64,000 bases of DNA from Diabrotica undecimpunctata (Eukaryota > Arthropoda > Insecta > Coleoptera > Chrysomelidae). The stretch covers positions 123,525,411 through 123,589,410 of the forward strand of contig NC_092811.1 in the NCBI RefSeq assembly GCF_040954645.1. The letters run 5' to 3'. How positions within the stretch are numbered: the first letter of the stretch is position 1; each line of letters begins with the position of its first letter. Positions 11,626 through 24,934 of the stretch are shown one piece after another. Both the position numbers and the translations under genes were made by a program. The notes under the pieces were generated by a model, which searched no databases, was not told where the DNA came from, and saw nothing but the letters and a program-made list of their open reading frames with translations.

Positions 11626-14287
11626 CTATATATTGTCGGTAACGACTTCCTTCTTAATTTCTGTAAAGTTTTCAGAAAGTAACGACGATAAAGATATATC
11701 TACGCTTTTTGCTGTTGCTAATTCTGGAACGGCAATGTTTTCCGTAGTTTTAGGACATTCTGCAATTTTATCACTACCCTTGGATAAGAGTTCATTCAGG
11801 AAACGATTTCTCGGCTGAGAAGTGTCTTCGGAATTCTCGACTTTCACTTTCGTAGCATCAAATAAGTCATTGCTGTTTAACAGATCAGACATGGAATCGT
11901 CAGTTTCGAACAGCTTATCCAAAGCATTGCTAGCAAAGGTTGGTTGCTTTTCTGTGTCAGCTTTCAGATTCTTCATAGCTTTATTTTTACAAAGTTGCTC
12001 AAATTGGTTTAAGCTGATAAAGTCCTGGTCTTCGAACGTTTCGTTATTGCTTTCGACAGTTGCTTCATTAGATTGACTCACAGTAGAAGCTGGTTTGGTA
12101 CTAGCAGCTTTATCTGGAAGATTTTTAGACAATTGTGTATGCGTTGATACAGCGTGTTCCGTTGTTCCATAACCGAACATATTTGCTTGTGGTTGTACGG
12201 GAGTAATTACTGGAGGAGGTTTCTGGGCATTGGTAGCAACAGGTGGGGTCAAGCTTGTCGCAATTTGTAAGTTAAACATGCCTGGACTGTTCTCTACAGT
12301 AATATTTTGTTTGAAGTGATTTACACCTACCGGCGTCTGAGCTACAGGTTTGACAGGTGTGTTGACCGGATACTGGTGTTGTTTCTGTTGCACCACATTT
12401 TGTTGGGAGTAAGTACTGTTATAATTTGAATAAGTGGACGCAGCAGTATACGACGGATAGTTTGCATTATAGTTGGTATTGCTATAATTGCTGGTACTAG
12501 TCTGAGATACGGAACTGTTATTATAGTAAGAAGGCTCTTTATAAGGATTACTTTGGTTACATGCTGTATTATAGTTTCCTTGAATATAATTTACATTAAT
12601 ATTAGTGTAGTTGCCGTAACCATAATGCGAAGCTGCAGTTTTTGCTTTTGCAGGTTCAGCTGTAGTTCCTGGATTGGTAGGATAACCTCTATAATTGTTA
12701 CTAGCATAACCACTACGCATTTGCGCGTTTGTGTTGGCTGAAGAGCCTAACTGACTTGCAGGGAAAGAGGTTCCAGTTTTTTGTGCAGAAATATTAACGT
12801 TTGGATATGAGTAGTTTACATTAGAACTGTGCATGTCCAAAGTTTTATTCATTGGTTTCCATTCTTTGCTAGCAGCAGGTTGGTTTAAGGTCAAACCTGG
12901 AACTTGAGCTCTAAACTTTTCGAATTGCTCTTGTTTCCAGTTTTTGGTGACGGTTGGTGGATTTAAATGTAAAGAGCTTGCAAGGTTTGGTGGTTGATTG
13001 TCTTTATAGGAAACTTCGTAGCTAAGCGCACCGGTTTTTTGCACTTCCAAAGAAAAACTTTCAGTTGGATTATTGTCTACGGTAGCAGTAACATTTGGAG
13101 CTCTTGGCACGATTGATTTAAATATATTATTTGCTGGAAATACTGGAGGTTGTCGATTTAATAAAATACTATTAATTGCATTCATAGTTTCCGGCATTTT
13201 TAATGCTGCAGCTGCGTTGTGGATAGGGCGTTTCTTGATCACTAGTTTTTTTACCTTATTGATCTGAGGTATTTTTATTTTCTTTACCACTGGTTTAACA
13301 GTGTAGTTTCCTTCAAGTATGGACACTCTATTGTCGTCATTCGGTTCCTCTTTAATTTTTATACTTACCTCTTTATTTTCAGCTATTTTTTTCAATTTTA
13401 TTTCCCTGTGCAACCTCTTGTGAATAATCATCTCTTTCTTAGTTTTAAACACATCAAAGCACAGCTCACATGTATACTCTTTCTTTGGAATCACTTTTTG
13501 GTCCTTTTTATTTTTCCTCCTCTTGTTTTTGTTGTGTGCCCATATATGTTTCTTGTGAGCTAACGAATGGTCGAATGTTCTGGAACACATAGTACACTTG
13601 AATATTTGGCCTTTATTGAGGATGTGTTCCATAATATGCACACTCATTCCTCGATGGGTTTTAAACTTTCTCTTACATTTCAAGCAAACAAATGCGCAAG
13701 AATTATGTCCTTCTAGGCCTTCCAGGCCATCGAAGTAAGCCGGGCAAGTTTCACACTTATAAGGCATCTTTTTAGCTAGGGCTGCTAAATTCTCGTCAAC
13801 TACTGGTTTGGCTGGTTGAGTTGCGCCTTCTGCAACTATATCTTTGTCGCCAGTACCTTCTGTGTTTTCAACCACAGCCGTCCCTTCTGTTTGTTCAATA
13901 GTAATGTCTTTATCACTAAGATCTTTTTGCGCAATATCTTTACTGTCACTACTTTCAACAGGAACACTTTTAGGGATACTAGGTAATATTTTCCGTTTGG
14001 TATATTTCTTCCGTCGATAGTTTTCATCCTCTGCTTGAGATTCGTCAGACTCCCAATGGATATATTTGTGTATCTCCAAATCGTCCACTGTAAAAAATTT
14101 CAACATGCACACATAGCAAGTGTGAGTTTTCTTACGATCATTAGACTCAGACTCCTGGTCATATGTTCCAAGGTAATAGTTTAAGTCGATTGTGGGATCG
14201 TGTTTCAGATCTACCAGTTCCACGTAGGCAGATCGAAGGCAGGAGTATTTTTTCAATAGTTCATGTCTAATATCTTCGCAGCTTTGC
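11626..14287 (-). CDS. C2H2 zinc-finger protein 1, large 3'-terminal exon (partial)
   Basis: An open frame of about 886 codons runs from a splice acceptor (TTTTTTAG just above 14287) to TAG at 11626. The exon begins with one base that completes a codon, so it is not the first exon and its start codon is missing. It has five C2H2 fingers: TCYVCMLKF ... HKYIH about 55 codons in, then YKCETC and FVCLKC (a tight pair), FKCTMC, and YTCELCFDVF ... HKRLH. About 590 residues of low-complexity Ser/Asn/Tyr/Thr/Gln sequence follow, with an acidic C-terminus. C2H2 arrays usually bind DNA in the nucleus; the tail could be an activation or condensate region (inference). The opening helix could be the end of a ZAD dimerisation domain, but no Cys quartet is visible. 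Finger order matches 29522-32879 and 49250-49943. Confidence 0.85.
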
Positions 14288-14878
14288 CTAAAAAATAGAG
14301 ATATTAGTAAAGGGAAGAAGAAAACTGTATAAAATGGCTACTTACTGCATATTTAAAGAATATTGAACACTTTAAAATGTTTAACATGTATAAAACCAAT
14401 TTAATATACCAGGAATTATCTAAGAAACGTAGATGGACTATATTATAGGTGTATATAGACCAGGGCATGTGAGATGGATGGTGAGAGATGGCTATCTCAT
14501 TTTTGCAGAAAAGTTGTGTGATAACTTCAGTACTTCAGAACATTAATAAAAAAATTAAAATATGTAAAAATTACTAAAAACGTCGTTTTTTATTTCTACT
14601 TTCCTTGCTTATCAATTTAACACTATTCATTTTTGAGCAAGTTGTACAGAAATTACGATAATTTGCCGCTCAAGTTGACTGGCATTTGTCACGAAATTAT
14701 AAACAATACGATGGTAATATTTGAACCATTACCTTTTCCTTTTGGAGTTCTTTCTCGATAAAAATTATCATTCATTCATCAAATCATTACATATGTAAGA
14801 TATGAGTAAGAGAGAGACAGAAGATATATTTTCTCTCTTTCTCTCTCGAGAATAAAAATGCTCCTTTTGTATACATAT

Positions 14879-14884
<6 letters not shown>
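14288..14884. other. Presumed intron or upstream DNA of zinc-finger gene 1
   Basis: The splice acceptor of gene 1 sits at 14288-14290 on the minus strand, so at least part of this stretch should be intron. No coding signal is seen. Confidence 0.5.

Positions 14885-14938
<54 letters not shown>
14885..14938. repeat. TA dinucleotide microsatellite
   Basis: An uninterrupted run of about 27 TA units. Similar tracts lie at 20868-20935 and 52371-52420. The last forms the tail of a LINE; here no LINE body could be recognised next to it. Confidence 0.95.
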
Positions 14939-14942
<4 letters not shown>

Positions 14943-15754
14943 TAATATATATTATTATTATTATTTATGTGATATATTTTGTATTATTAGATTTCAAAAT
15001 AATAATTACAATAAATCACTGTATGACTGAGAACTGTCAATTTTAAAATGCGTTAGTGTCATGTCTAATTGGCTAATTTATTACGTGTTTGGTTTATACG
15101 CTGGTATATGTGAGTTCGAATCCCAATATGAATTTCCTTTTTTATTTTTGAAATATTTAAAAACCCAACGTTAGTCTTATGTTCCTTTTGTAAATATATT
15201 TAATATTTATTAACATTATTATTTTTTTATTCATATTATTATCATGGTAAATTAAACATATGCGTAAGATATGTATATTGTCATTTTTAAATACTTATAA
15301 ATATTGCATTTTAATTTGTATTGTATTATAATATTTAATTATGTGGCAGTGTATTGTATTGAATTTTTATATTAATAACAAAATTAATAATGAATTTTAC
15401 TGCAGAGTATGTGTAAAAAAATTTTTTTGCATTCAACTCCTTTTATACATATATGAAAATAAAAATATATATTTTCATTAAAATATTGATTCAATCCTTC
15501 ATTTACTTACTATACTCCTATTACAGGTCAAATGTTTATATACAGCAAACGATGCACCATATACCTGTATACCTAATTCTTTTTCTCTTTCTGCTCTCTC
15601 TTACCTATAGCATTACATATGTAATGATTGTGCAGATTGACTCCCATATAAGTTTGTAACGACGAGCGTGTGTATAGAAGTATAACTTCTTACACCAGTT
15701 TTTTTTTTTAACTTTGAAATTCAATTTTCTTCAACCTAATACTTTTGATATTTT

Positions 15755-15964
15755 TCACGCACAATACTGAACATTTTTATTAGATATTATAATATATGTT
15801 ATAAACATCTTGAAGATATGAAAACCTTTATCGCAAAAGAAAACGGTAATGGCATAGAAATTATCATCGTATTGTTTATAGCTTCGTCGCAAATGCCGAT
15901 CAAATTTGACCGGTTGTATCTCAGGAACGTCTGTTTCTTGTCGAGTCTTTTCCAACGACGTTTT
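15755..15964 (-). other. Possible small coding exon on the minus strand
   Basis: Read on the minus strand after TTAAATTCAG (an acceptor-like site at about 15965-15974), the frame gives QKTSLEKTRQETDVPEIQP and then a basic, aromatic stretch with balanced composition, unlike the surrounding AT noise. The better part ends near 15825, where AAAG|GTTTTC is a poor donor. It lies about 1.5 kb upstream of the gene 1 exon on the same strand, so it could be an upstream exon. There are no homologous domains and no start codon of its own. Confidence 0.2.
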
Positions 15965-17052
15965 CTGAATTTAATTTAAAGTAATAGTTACCGTAAATAG
16001 GTATTCTATTTGTTTATAAGCCAAAACATTGTTTATAATTTTAAAACATTCCTGAGACCGTTAAAATAATCCGATTTCCATTCTATAAAGTAGGTACGTT
16101 AGACAGGTGGAGTGCTTTTTTATATGTAAAAAAATTGGCAAACTTCTATATTCTATATGATTTAGTTTTTGTTGTGCAAGATTTTTAAAGAATCTTAATT
16201 GGCTAAGATTTTAATAAAATTTGGTGGACTCTTTTACTATATTATAACGATTTTATAGGCGAATTATGAAAGTACTAACTCGTAAGTGATTAAAAAACAT
16301 TAAATAAAAAAATCATTGTCCCAAATAGATTTGCATTTATTGCTATTTTGCAGCAAGGGTAATAAATTTAAAAAAAAAATTAACCACTCGTATCTTATAG
16401 AAAATTCAATTATGGCTATTTTATTTCATTACGACTTTGCTCCAAAATGCATCGTTTTAAAGTTATAACCAAGAAAAGTAGAAAAAAAATGATGTTTTTA
16501 GTAATTTTTAAATTTTTTTATTTTTTTATCAATATTCCCGATTTATTTGAGGCGGAGGATAAGTCAATCATTATTATCGAACTTATTACACACCTTTTTC
16601 TGCAAAAATCAGAATGCCACTTATCACATCCAAATGTCGCTGTTTTTTTCACAGATCCGCTTTGGTCTATAAGTGCTCATCTCCGACAAGGCGGGTCCCA
16701 ATGTCTACTAGGGAATGTACTATAGGTGTATAGGACAGTTGTGAATAAGGTATAACCAAACAAACACACTGTCTATGTCCCAAATAGATTTCAATGACCC
16801 CAATCTGGGATCTACAGCCAAATCTTCAGCACAGCAAGGCAGCTTGGAAGGTTCGACGTAGACTTGGTACAAGGTCCTAGGTCCATCAGGACCAAAAAAG
16901 GTCTCTCGGGTGCTGGCAGACAGCTTATATTGCATAGACAGCAAATCTGCTGAAGTATTGACGGCTCAGATCGACAAGTGCGTTACTAGGGACCTGCTAA
17001 ATGTAGTAAAATTTTTTTGCTTCTTGCCTGTTAAAACAAATGTTCATTTAAA
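15965..17052. other. Non-coding DNA; GC-richer island at about 16620-17000
   Basis: Mostly AT-rich sequence. About 16620-17000 is visibly richer in G and C, and on the minus strand has a 74-codon open frame (16720-16944) with no family I recognise. It could be an old exon or repeat relic. Confidence 0.3.
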
Positions 17053-17521
17053 GCCAGGTTCCTCCAAATAGAGTTAGTCTCAAAATACTGCATTTTAGTC
17101 TTTACATATTGCTCTATGGTCGGTACTACAACCAAAAATATTCAATGTTGTGAACAATTAAAACTACTAAAAAAGTGTTGAAAAATTCAAAAAATCCGCC
17201 ATTTTGTTTTTTTTTTCGGTGAAACTGTTTTATTATATTACCAACCATAGCCAATTCGACACAGAATATGAAACCATTTTGTTTTTTGCTTTTGGATGAT
17301 TCGTTTTCAAGAAATGATAATACTCAACAACAAATTAGACTAGTTTGGGCAGCCATTTAAAGAGCCGCCATTTTGAAAAAAAGAAAAAAATCTCAAGCAG
17401 TTTAATGTATCTAAGAAAAGTTTCACCTTCACTTTCACCTGTAAAAATTTAATTTTCAAATATCTTTTGTACTATAAATAAAATTTATTAAAAAAAAAAC
17501 ACGTTTCTGGAGGAACCTGGC
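17053..17521. mobile_element. MITE-like element with 14-bp inverted ends
   Basis: GCCAGGTTCCTCCA at 17053-17066 is exactly inverted at 17508-17521. The 469-bp unit encodes nothing. Inside, CCGCCATTTTG occurs twice (near 17197 and 17365). Target-site duplications are unclear: the flanks are AT-rich, with TTTAAA near both sides. It looks like a non-autonomous DNA transposon of unknown family. Confidence 0.6.
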
Positions 17522-18424
17522 CTGAACTTTAAAGGAATTTCATCTCTTGTATTTTATTTTAGTTTTTTTAATATACATTTCGCCTTTTACTTCCATTGAT
17601 CCTATATCCAGTGCCTTGTTGCTAAAACAAAATGTTTAGGAACTACATATAATAAATGATGACATATTGTTTTATTTAAACAGATTTATTAATTTTATTT
17701 ACATATTTATATGAATACATACGTGTTAAATATAATTAAAAAAATAAGAACTGTTATTGTAAATGATAACTTAAGTAGATAACATTGCTTAAAAAAAATG
17801 GACCACGAATAAAAATAAACATAGAAAAACAGATTGTGGCCAGCAGATCAAATATTCTAACAACTAGAGCATACATATGTACATACATATCTTTAGTCAA
17901 ATTATTTCTCACTTAAAATAGCAAAAATGGGCTTGAGTGGACCAATAAGTAGCTCGATACGCAATTTTTCTTTCTCAAAAGTTGCTTTAGTTATACTATA
18001 CATATAGAACACATTCCTCGCTCAAAATAGAGCTGCATTTTAACACAAAAAGCACTATTTTGACATCTAGCTTCGTTTCTACCTTCTGGTGAGTATATAC
18101 AATTAAGGCACGAAGTTCCATTTGAACAATTATTAAATCATATGGGAAGATTATATGGGAAACAAAAAAAGAGGTGGCAAGAGAGGTGTTGAAGAAACAA
18201 CAATCATCTTTACACTTGTCTTTGATGCCTTTCATTCAAATCAAATCGTCCTTCAGCCATTTCAACATTTTTGAATGTGTCTAAAATTGATATTCAATCT
18301 GTACATGCACAAGCTTTTCATAGTAGAGATATAGCAGAAATGTTTTATTATTTAGTAGTACATTTCTATTTTTCACTATCTTTGATGAGCAGCTAACAAA
18401 CAGCTGTCAAAGGAAATTGAAATT
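17522..18424. other. Non-coding DNA
   Basis: No gene or recognisable element. Minus-strand open frames near 18000-18235 have no domain and biased composition. Confidence 0.4.
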
Positions 18425-18905
18425 AGACGTAGGGTGAGTGAGGGACGCACCTTACCACCAATCCTTTTTAATCCCTACTCGGAAGAGATCCCGAAAAAAG
18501 CTCTTAAGGTAAAAAAGCTGGAATAAAGATGCATATCTGGGAATAATGATTAACTCCACAAATGATTACTTCCTGGAAATTAAAATCAGGATAAAAAAGG
18601 CTCGGGCAAACTTCAACAAAACGAGAAGAGTGTTCCGTATAAGAGATTTTGAGATTTGGAGCTAAGAATACGACATCAATGAAAAAACTGGAATTATTCT
18701 AGTTGTGGGCATGTTACACGTGAAGAGAGATACACATTGCTCCAGTTATATAGGGAAATATAGGTGTATGAAGATTTAGTATATTATGACTGCGCCAACT
18801 GTGAGAGTGGTACGGATGTACATTAAGTGGACTTTTCAGAACAGTCGTCCAAATTGCTGAGATGAATGCCGACCTCTAGATCGGAGATGACACTTAAAGA
18901 AGAAA
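18425..18905 (+). mobile_element. RTE-type LINE fragment, heavily decayed
   Basis: Frames read LPPILFNPYSEEIPKKAL (RT palm flank), then MINSTNDYFLEIKIRI and KKARANFNKTRRVF, ending near a TTAAAGAAGAAAAG 3' end. The middle block is nearly the same as MINSTNDYIQEIKIRI in the minus-strand copy at 56217-57535, which places both in one subfamily. Large deletions and stops. Confidence 0.65.
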
Positions 18906-20214
18906 AGTGGTCTAATATTTTTCATTGAACACACTTGACTTACTATGTCAGGAATAATTCTACCTACTATACAAGAGTTGAATAGCTGCAGTTTGCAACT
19001 TTTTACTTACTGTTTTCTTTCTTAGTGGTATTTTTAATGCTTGTTTTTTTATGCTTTTGTTATGTTATACATGTCATGGATTTTCTGTATCTGTACCGGT
19101 ACCAGATGGACTGCACTTGGATGTAGTCTTAGTATTTGTATGGGTAAAATATCATTTGCTATTATCGTAAAGTATGTAAGAAGATTAGAGTTTGCTGGAT
19201 TCAAAACGTTTATACAAAATAGACTATACAAAAAGGAATGTTTTAATAACAAATCTTATGTTACATTACATTATTATCTGCTGTTTTTCTTGTATACCAA
19301 TATTCGAGGTCTCATACACTTCATACAACAAATTTTAATTTACCATTAAAACGATTGACTGTGCTAGTGAAAAACTATTTGATTTGACTAGGTCTGTTGT
19401 ATTTTTACTTTTTCTTCGATATCCCTGTACCTTGTGAGTCTATGTTGATGTTATTCACAATTTCCTTCTGGATCATCATTCTTCGTAATCGTTTCAAGAC
19501 TTCATTTGTTTATCTAGTAATTCAGAAAAGCTGGAGGGTATCGGTGGGAAAGATGATAGATTAATTTTTCCAGCGCGTCTGGATTTTAAGGTGTTAAATT
19601 CAGATATCAGGTCTTATGTTCGCCGCCACCACTAAACCCCTAATGTATTTTCTCCGTTTATACGATTGTCGACGATATAGTTCATGAATAGGTAACTATA
19701 AAAAGATCAAAATATGGAAGAGTGGGAAAAAAGGAGGAAATTCAAAAGATTTCCATTTCACTAATCTGGACTAAAAGACGTTCTCCAACCACTTCAACGA
19801 CGTTGAAAAATTTTAGTATGATCCAAAATCCTCATGTGCAAAGTTGCATCTTTGTTGATAGCTTTTTTTTTCTTTACATTTCAGCATTACTTAGTACTTT
19901 CACTACTAAATCACTCACGTTTTCTCTTCTCACTCTCTTTTCACTCAAGTTATTTATTGATTTAGTACGTATGTTTTTGTTCAACTTCTTCATCACAAGA
20001 TGATCAAAAATGTGTAAAAAAATTAACAGATAGGGATAAATGTTTTTTAGAAATACTTCTTTTGATATAAAATAAAATTTTAAACATATATATGTTATAT
20101 ATAAAGAAATAAAACTAATAATAATACTATTGCCACTATCGGGCAATGGAATTTAAAGAAAATACTTAGAGACAAAAGTCTTGACTACCAAAACAAGAAG
20201 ATATCACTTGTGAA
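18906..20214. other. Non-coding DNA
   Basis: No recognisable domain in any frame; the open frames around 19041-19349 and 19722-20003 are AT-rich and look random. Confidence 0.35.
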
Positions 20215-20385
20215 AAAGAACCTAAATCCAAAGGGAAGTCGAAGTAGCAACTAAAAGTCATAAAGCTGTTGGCCCAAATAATATATTTATTAAAATGAAT
20301 TGGGATTTAATTTATATTGCAGTGGATATTATACAAAATTTTCAAAAGAGCACAGGACTTGTTGTGGACTGAATAAATTGAGTAT
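20215..20385 (+). mobile_element. LINE linker fragment (RTE-type)
   Basis: The frame EVEVATKSHKAVGPNNIF ... resembles the conserved pre-RT motif of RTE/jockey elements, where a Glu-rich helix precedes a K-x-x-K-A-x-G-P-D/N-N-I block. It is a short fragment with no RT core. Confidence 0.4.
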
Positions 20386-20864
20386 TACTCATCAAGACTA
20401 GGATTTCCGTTCGAAATTTTGCCCATTTGCACAAAGAGCAGACAAAGAAAGTTTTCAGAGAGAAAGAGATGGAAGAACGCTGGCACTACACTACGTGATT
20501 TTTACTCGAGTTTACTTCTTTTAAGAAAAACGAAGAAAGATCGGAAAGATCAACTCATGAAATAATCATATCACGATACCTGTAAAATTTTGACGAATAA
20601 GAAAAAGATGAAAGCATATTCAAATAAATATTTAGCGGAAAATGATTATAAAAGGGAAGGATTATAAAAACTGGTACAATACTTTTGTCTGTAAATATAC
20701 TTCTCTTCTTGCTGCACGAAATATATCGAATAATATATTATTAACAATAATACATATCAAACTTAATAAAAAATATCAATATTCGCGCCTGATGGAGACC
20801 TCAAAAAACATGTTAGGAATAGATTTTACACTAGAAAAATGTAGTTTTAAAATCACATAAAGCT

Positions 20865-20867
<3 letters not shown>

Positions 20868-20935
<68 letters not shown>
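20868..20935. repeat. TA dinucleotide microsatellite
   Basis: About 34 TA/AT units without interruption. Confidence 0.95.
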
Positions 20936-20937
<2 letters not shown>

Positions 20938-20940
20938 CAG

Positions 20941-21824
20941 TCTCCTTACGTATTTGTTCTGAGGGATCTATCACGCTCGTTAAATCGTCGGTCCAAGATG
21001 TAGCCTTAGGCTTCGTTTATTCTCAGAACTCAGCGGAATTTTCCGTCACTGACTGCAGCAGGAATTAAGAAACCGCCCCCATATACCTAATGAATTCTGA
21101 ATCAAAATCAAAAGTGTTCAGTTTCCGATTACGGAAACTCCTTCGAAACCGCACCATGAAACTTTGTCCTCTATTATCAGTTATTATTAATATCAACGCA
21201 AAAAGTAGATGTCTGAGTTGAGAGATACGTAACTGGGCACGGTTTGAGGAAACAAAATGAGTAGTTTTGCGGAATCAAAAATTGAGTTATCATAATCATC
21301 TAACATTTAAAAAAAAAGTCCATATACGCGGAAAATTCCCTTCATTCAAATGGAAGAATACTGCCAAATCAAATAGATTAGATCCTAGTTAAATGTGTTG
21401 TGAGAACATACTTCTCCGGGTGCTGCTATTGGCTCACACCACAACCCATTAGTAGCTTGCTTCAGAATAAAACAAGCTAACTAGAGGTTAAATTATGGAT
21501 TTAAATGTTCAACCGTGCAAAAGAAAAGGGAATCAAACGAAGAATGGTTGACAATCAGCGCAAAGATAGAACAAATATGCTGAAAGATAGAGCCTGTGTT
21601 TGGACGTGGGACCAACCATATTAAGGAAATAAACTGAATATGCAATTATTAATGATTAATAATTATTAATAAATAAGTTTAAAAAATATTAAAAAGGCAA
21701 AGCAAGTGAAGTAAAAAGGCATCCTTGATATATCTCATAAAAGCTGTTTTTAAAAATCATATATTTTTAGACAGGATTTATCACTGGAGAAGCCTATTCG
21801 GAGTAATAATTATTGCACAACGAT
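20941..21824. other. Non-coding DNA
   Basis: No gene recognised. The stretch 20941-21080 is somewhat GC-richer but has no readable domain. Confidence 0.35.
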
Positions 21825-22690
21825 GCTTTCATATGACTTCAAAAAGGCTTTCGATAAAGTGTAAATTTGTAACATCATAAAATGTTACAAATTCTATAGG
21901 GTAAAGTGACTTTTTAATATGGTGCTGGAACATGCTTTTAAGCATTTGGATTGGCTGCCAAAGGAAATACAAATAGATGTAGAATATCTAAACAACTTAC
22001 GTTTCGCCGATGATATAGTCATATTAGCTGAGGATCTACGAATGGTAAGAGAGATGGTACAGGAAAATGTAGGTTTAAATATAAACATCTAGAAAACAAA
22101 AATAATGTCAACTTTGGTACCCAACCAGAACATCAGTATTGGTGGGCAAGAAATAGAATTCGTAGATAAATATAAATACTTAGGACATGAAATCATGATT
22201 GGCAGAAATAATCAGACCCACCGACTGAAGAGAAGAATCTCTTTTGGGTGGGCAGCATATGGAAAACAGAAAGAAACTTTTAAAAGTGAGCTTCCCACAT
22301 GCCTGAAGAGAAAAGTATTTGATCAGTGCGTCCTCCCAGTATTGGCATGCAAAGCAGAAACACTTACCTTAACAGAAGCATCGACTACCAAACTGAGAGT
22401 CACACAGAAAATAATGAAGCGATCCATGTTAGGAATATCTTTGCGAGACAAAATAAAAACGAATAGATCAGGAGAAGAATCAAGGTGACTATCGAAAGGA
22501 TATCCAGACTACAGGAAACATAGCTAGAATGACAGATGGGCGTCAAGGGAATATAAAAGAAGCGTCGATCGATACGATGGGCTTTAATAAGGCTAAATAA
22601 AAACTAGATGAGAGTGGCGCAAGATAGGGTTGAAAACGCGAGGAAGAGGCTTATGTTCAGCACTGAACTTTTGAGGCTGGGTGATCATGA
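21825..22690 (+). pseudogene. RTE-type LINE fragment, same subfamily as 8418-9421
   Basis: It starts with the RT motif YDFKKAFDKV (about 21833), jumps by a deletion to HAFKHLDWLPKEI, then LRFADDIVILAEDL (about 22000-22040, catalytic FADD kept), a stop at 22090, YKYLGHEIMIGRNN (about 22170) and the thumb/C-terminal region up to about 22680, where a GATGATC-like end is seen. The sequence tracks the nested LINE at 8418-9421 residue by residue. Frameshifts and deletions make it inactive. Confidence 0.75.
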
Positions 22691-22849
22691 CGATGAAGGA
22701 TGTGACAGTAAGTATATATTGGAATCAAATAACAAGAGATAAGATCTAAAATTTATTGACCAAATAGAAATTCATCGCTGGATTCATCAGGTCCGTATAG
22801 TCACCTCGTTTGTTCGACTTGTACAGAACTTTCCTGGACCTCGTAGTCA

Positions 22850-23195
22850 AATGATTTAATTATTGAATTAAAATAAACCTAAAGAAAACCAAATGTATGG
22901 TTATAAATAAGGCACAAAGTCAGGAAGGAGATTTAATTATTGGCGGAACAGTAATTAAGAAAATGTAATACTACAAATATTTCAGAATTTGGATAGCTGT
23001 AATCCAGATAAGGGAATAAGAAGAGAATGGAAATCGCATGTTCGGTCTTTAACAAAATTACAAAAAAAACGTTTGCAACTGGCACTTAAATCTTAGAATT
23101 TTGCACCATTATGCATTTTCTATTTTTTTGTATGGTGTTAAGGCAAGGACCTTAACACAGAAGAACAAAAAAATATTGCAACCTTTGATGCTACT
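22850..23195 (+). mobile_element. RTE-type LINE thumb fragment
   Basis: Mixed frames give KTKCMVINKAQSQEG-like and RMEIACSVFNKITKK-like blocks (thumb region after the palm), then FLYGVKA (compare LLYGMEAW in other copies). Several frameshifts. Confidence 0.5.
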
Positions 23196-24934
23196 GCTGT
23201 TTTTGAAAAATATCGTCAAAAAATAGAATAGTAGAGGTAGAGAAAGAAGTGTCAAAGCATTTAGAGATATAGAACCTTCTGTAATAGAACGAAACTTTAA
23301 CTAATTGTGATAGATCGATATTTGAAAGTGTTGCGAACAATGACAAAGGAATAAGGATGAAAATAAATGAAAATTGATCTAAGTACAGCCGTGAACAGAT
23401 AGAAAACAGACTCTTAAAACGGTGGTAAAAGGCAAATGATACTAAAAGATATAAAAGTGGATTTCCTTTGATAAAAGAGAAACACTTCTTATGCAATAAT
23501 ATTTATTTAGAAGAGACAACCAGATATAATACGAAAAAAAGACTTTAACATATTTTGTTTATTGTTTATAATAAACGCGATCGAAGTTCAGCAGTCGTTT
23601 GGTTATAAAAAGCGACTATGAATATGAAAACGGCTTTATATATTAATAAGGTATTTATTCACGTACACACTGCAGATATCAAAGAGGAACTGCGCATAAA
23701 ATATCTCGTTATATGAAAGTCTAGAAACGGTGTTAAATATCCTTAAAGACCTCTGTGAATAACAAGGACTAGAAAATCTATGAATATACATAGATATGCA
23801 TCAGATAAACAAACCAAGATCATGAAAATTGATCGAAGATCTCGGGATGTTTGCCCCAGCATGTTTCTAAACAGGCACTTAATATATTTAAAGCGTTATG
23901 CTTTAGTGGAAGACGGAAAAGTAGTTATTTGAGTAAATATAAGTATAAGTAGTAAAGTTATAAAATATATTATATATTACTTATAATATATAAATAGTAT
24001 AATGCAAATATGGAACGCTTGAATTATTTCAGAGACAAGTAATATAAATTTATTTTGTAGGAGTTATGTAATATGACCGATTTTCATATGATAATTGCAG
24101 CGTTGTAAGATCTTCTGTATTTCCGACTTTATTCTTTCAAATTGATCGACCTCTATATGTTACGACTATTTAGGTCATACTGAATAGTTTTCATGCAACA
24201 CATAATCCACGGTGGATGCGTGAATTCGGTACTCAATGTCCACAAAAACTTGACTAGATTATTTTCCAACCCAATATATAAGTTTTAGACAGTAACACTA
24301 CCCTCATAGGCGAATTGAGGATTTAGTTGCAACAAGATGAAGCTCTTGTTCACTATTCTGTTAAGGGCTATTGGAAGAGCTTACTAGAAGAGATTTACTA
24401 GAAGCGGATTTTGAAAAAGTAGTTTTATCGAATGGCCCCAAGATAACTTGTTAGCAATTCATTAGATTGTCTCCTATTGACTTGCTTAAAAAGCGCGGTA
24501 TATAAAACAAAATCTATCAATATTTAGAAGTTAAAAGATAAGATACTTGCAGAAATAAAGATAATAGAAAAGGCAGATATGTACCAAGATCTTATACATA
24601 GTTTTGAACAACTTTTTGAGTATATGGTGGTATGATAAGTAAACTTTGTTAATCAGAGTGCTGTGATCTCAAAAAAACATTATTTTCTAAAAAGCCTAAC
24701 CTTTTTTTAGGAATATATCTCAAATTTTAGAGCGATGCAACCATTAATATTTTTGACAGCTCCATAAAGTTGACGTGTTTGGAAAATGACGCAAATAAAG
24801 GAAAAGGATTTTCGATCTCTCATTAAACAGTGAATTGACAGTGACCACAAGAATTAGTAAAGAGCCCACTAGTTGATGTGGAACGAAGTGTTTAATACGA
24901 AAAAAAAATATCCTGAATATGGGTGCCACGTTTG
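23196..24934. other. Non-coding DNA
   Basis: No recognisable gene, RNA or repeat with clear ends. Confidence 0.35.

Noticed and set aside
11822..13267. Plus-strand open frames opposite zinc-finger gene 1
   Set aside because: Shadows of the real minus-strand exon.
14858..15046. 62-codon open frame made of Tyr-Ile repeats
   Set aside because: It is the TA microsatellite read as codons.
15045..15135. tRNA-like TTCGAATCCC near 15113
   Set aside because: Only the T-loop/B-box string is present; the T-stem does not pair, and no A-box, anticodon arm or acceptor stem could be fitted. At most an old SINE relic.
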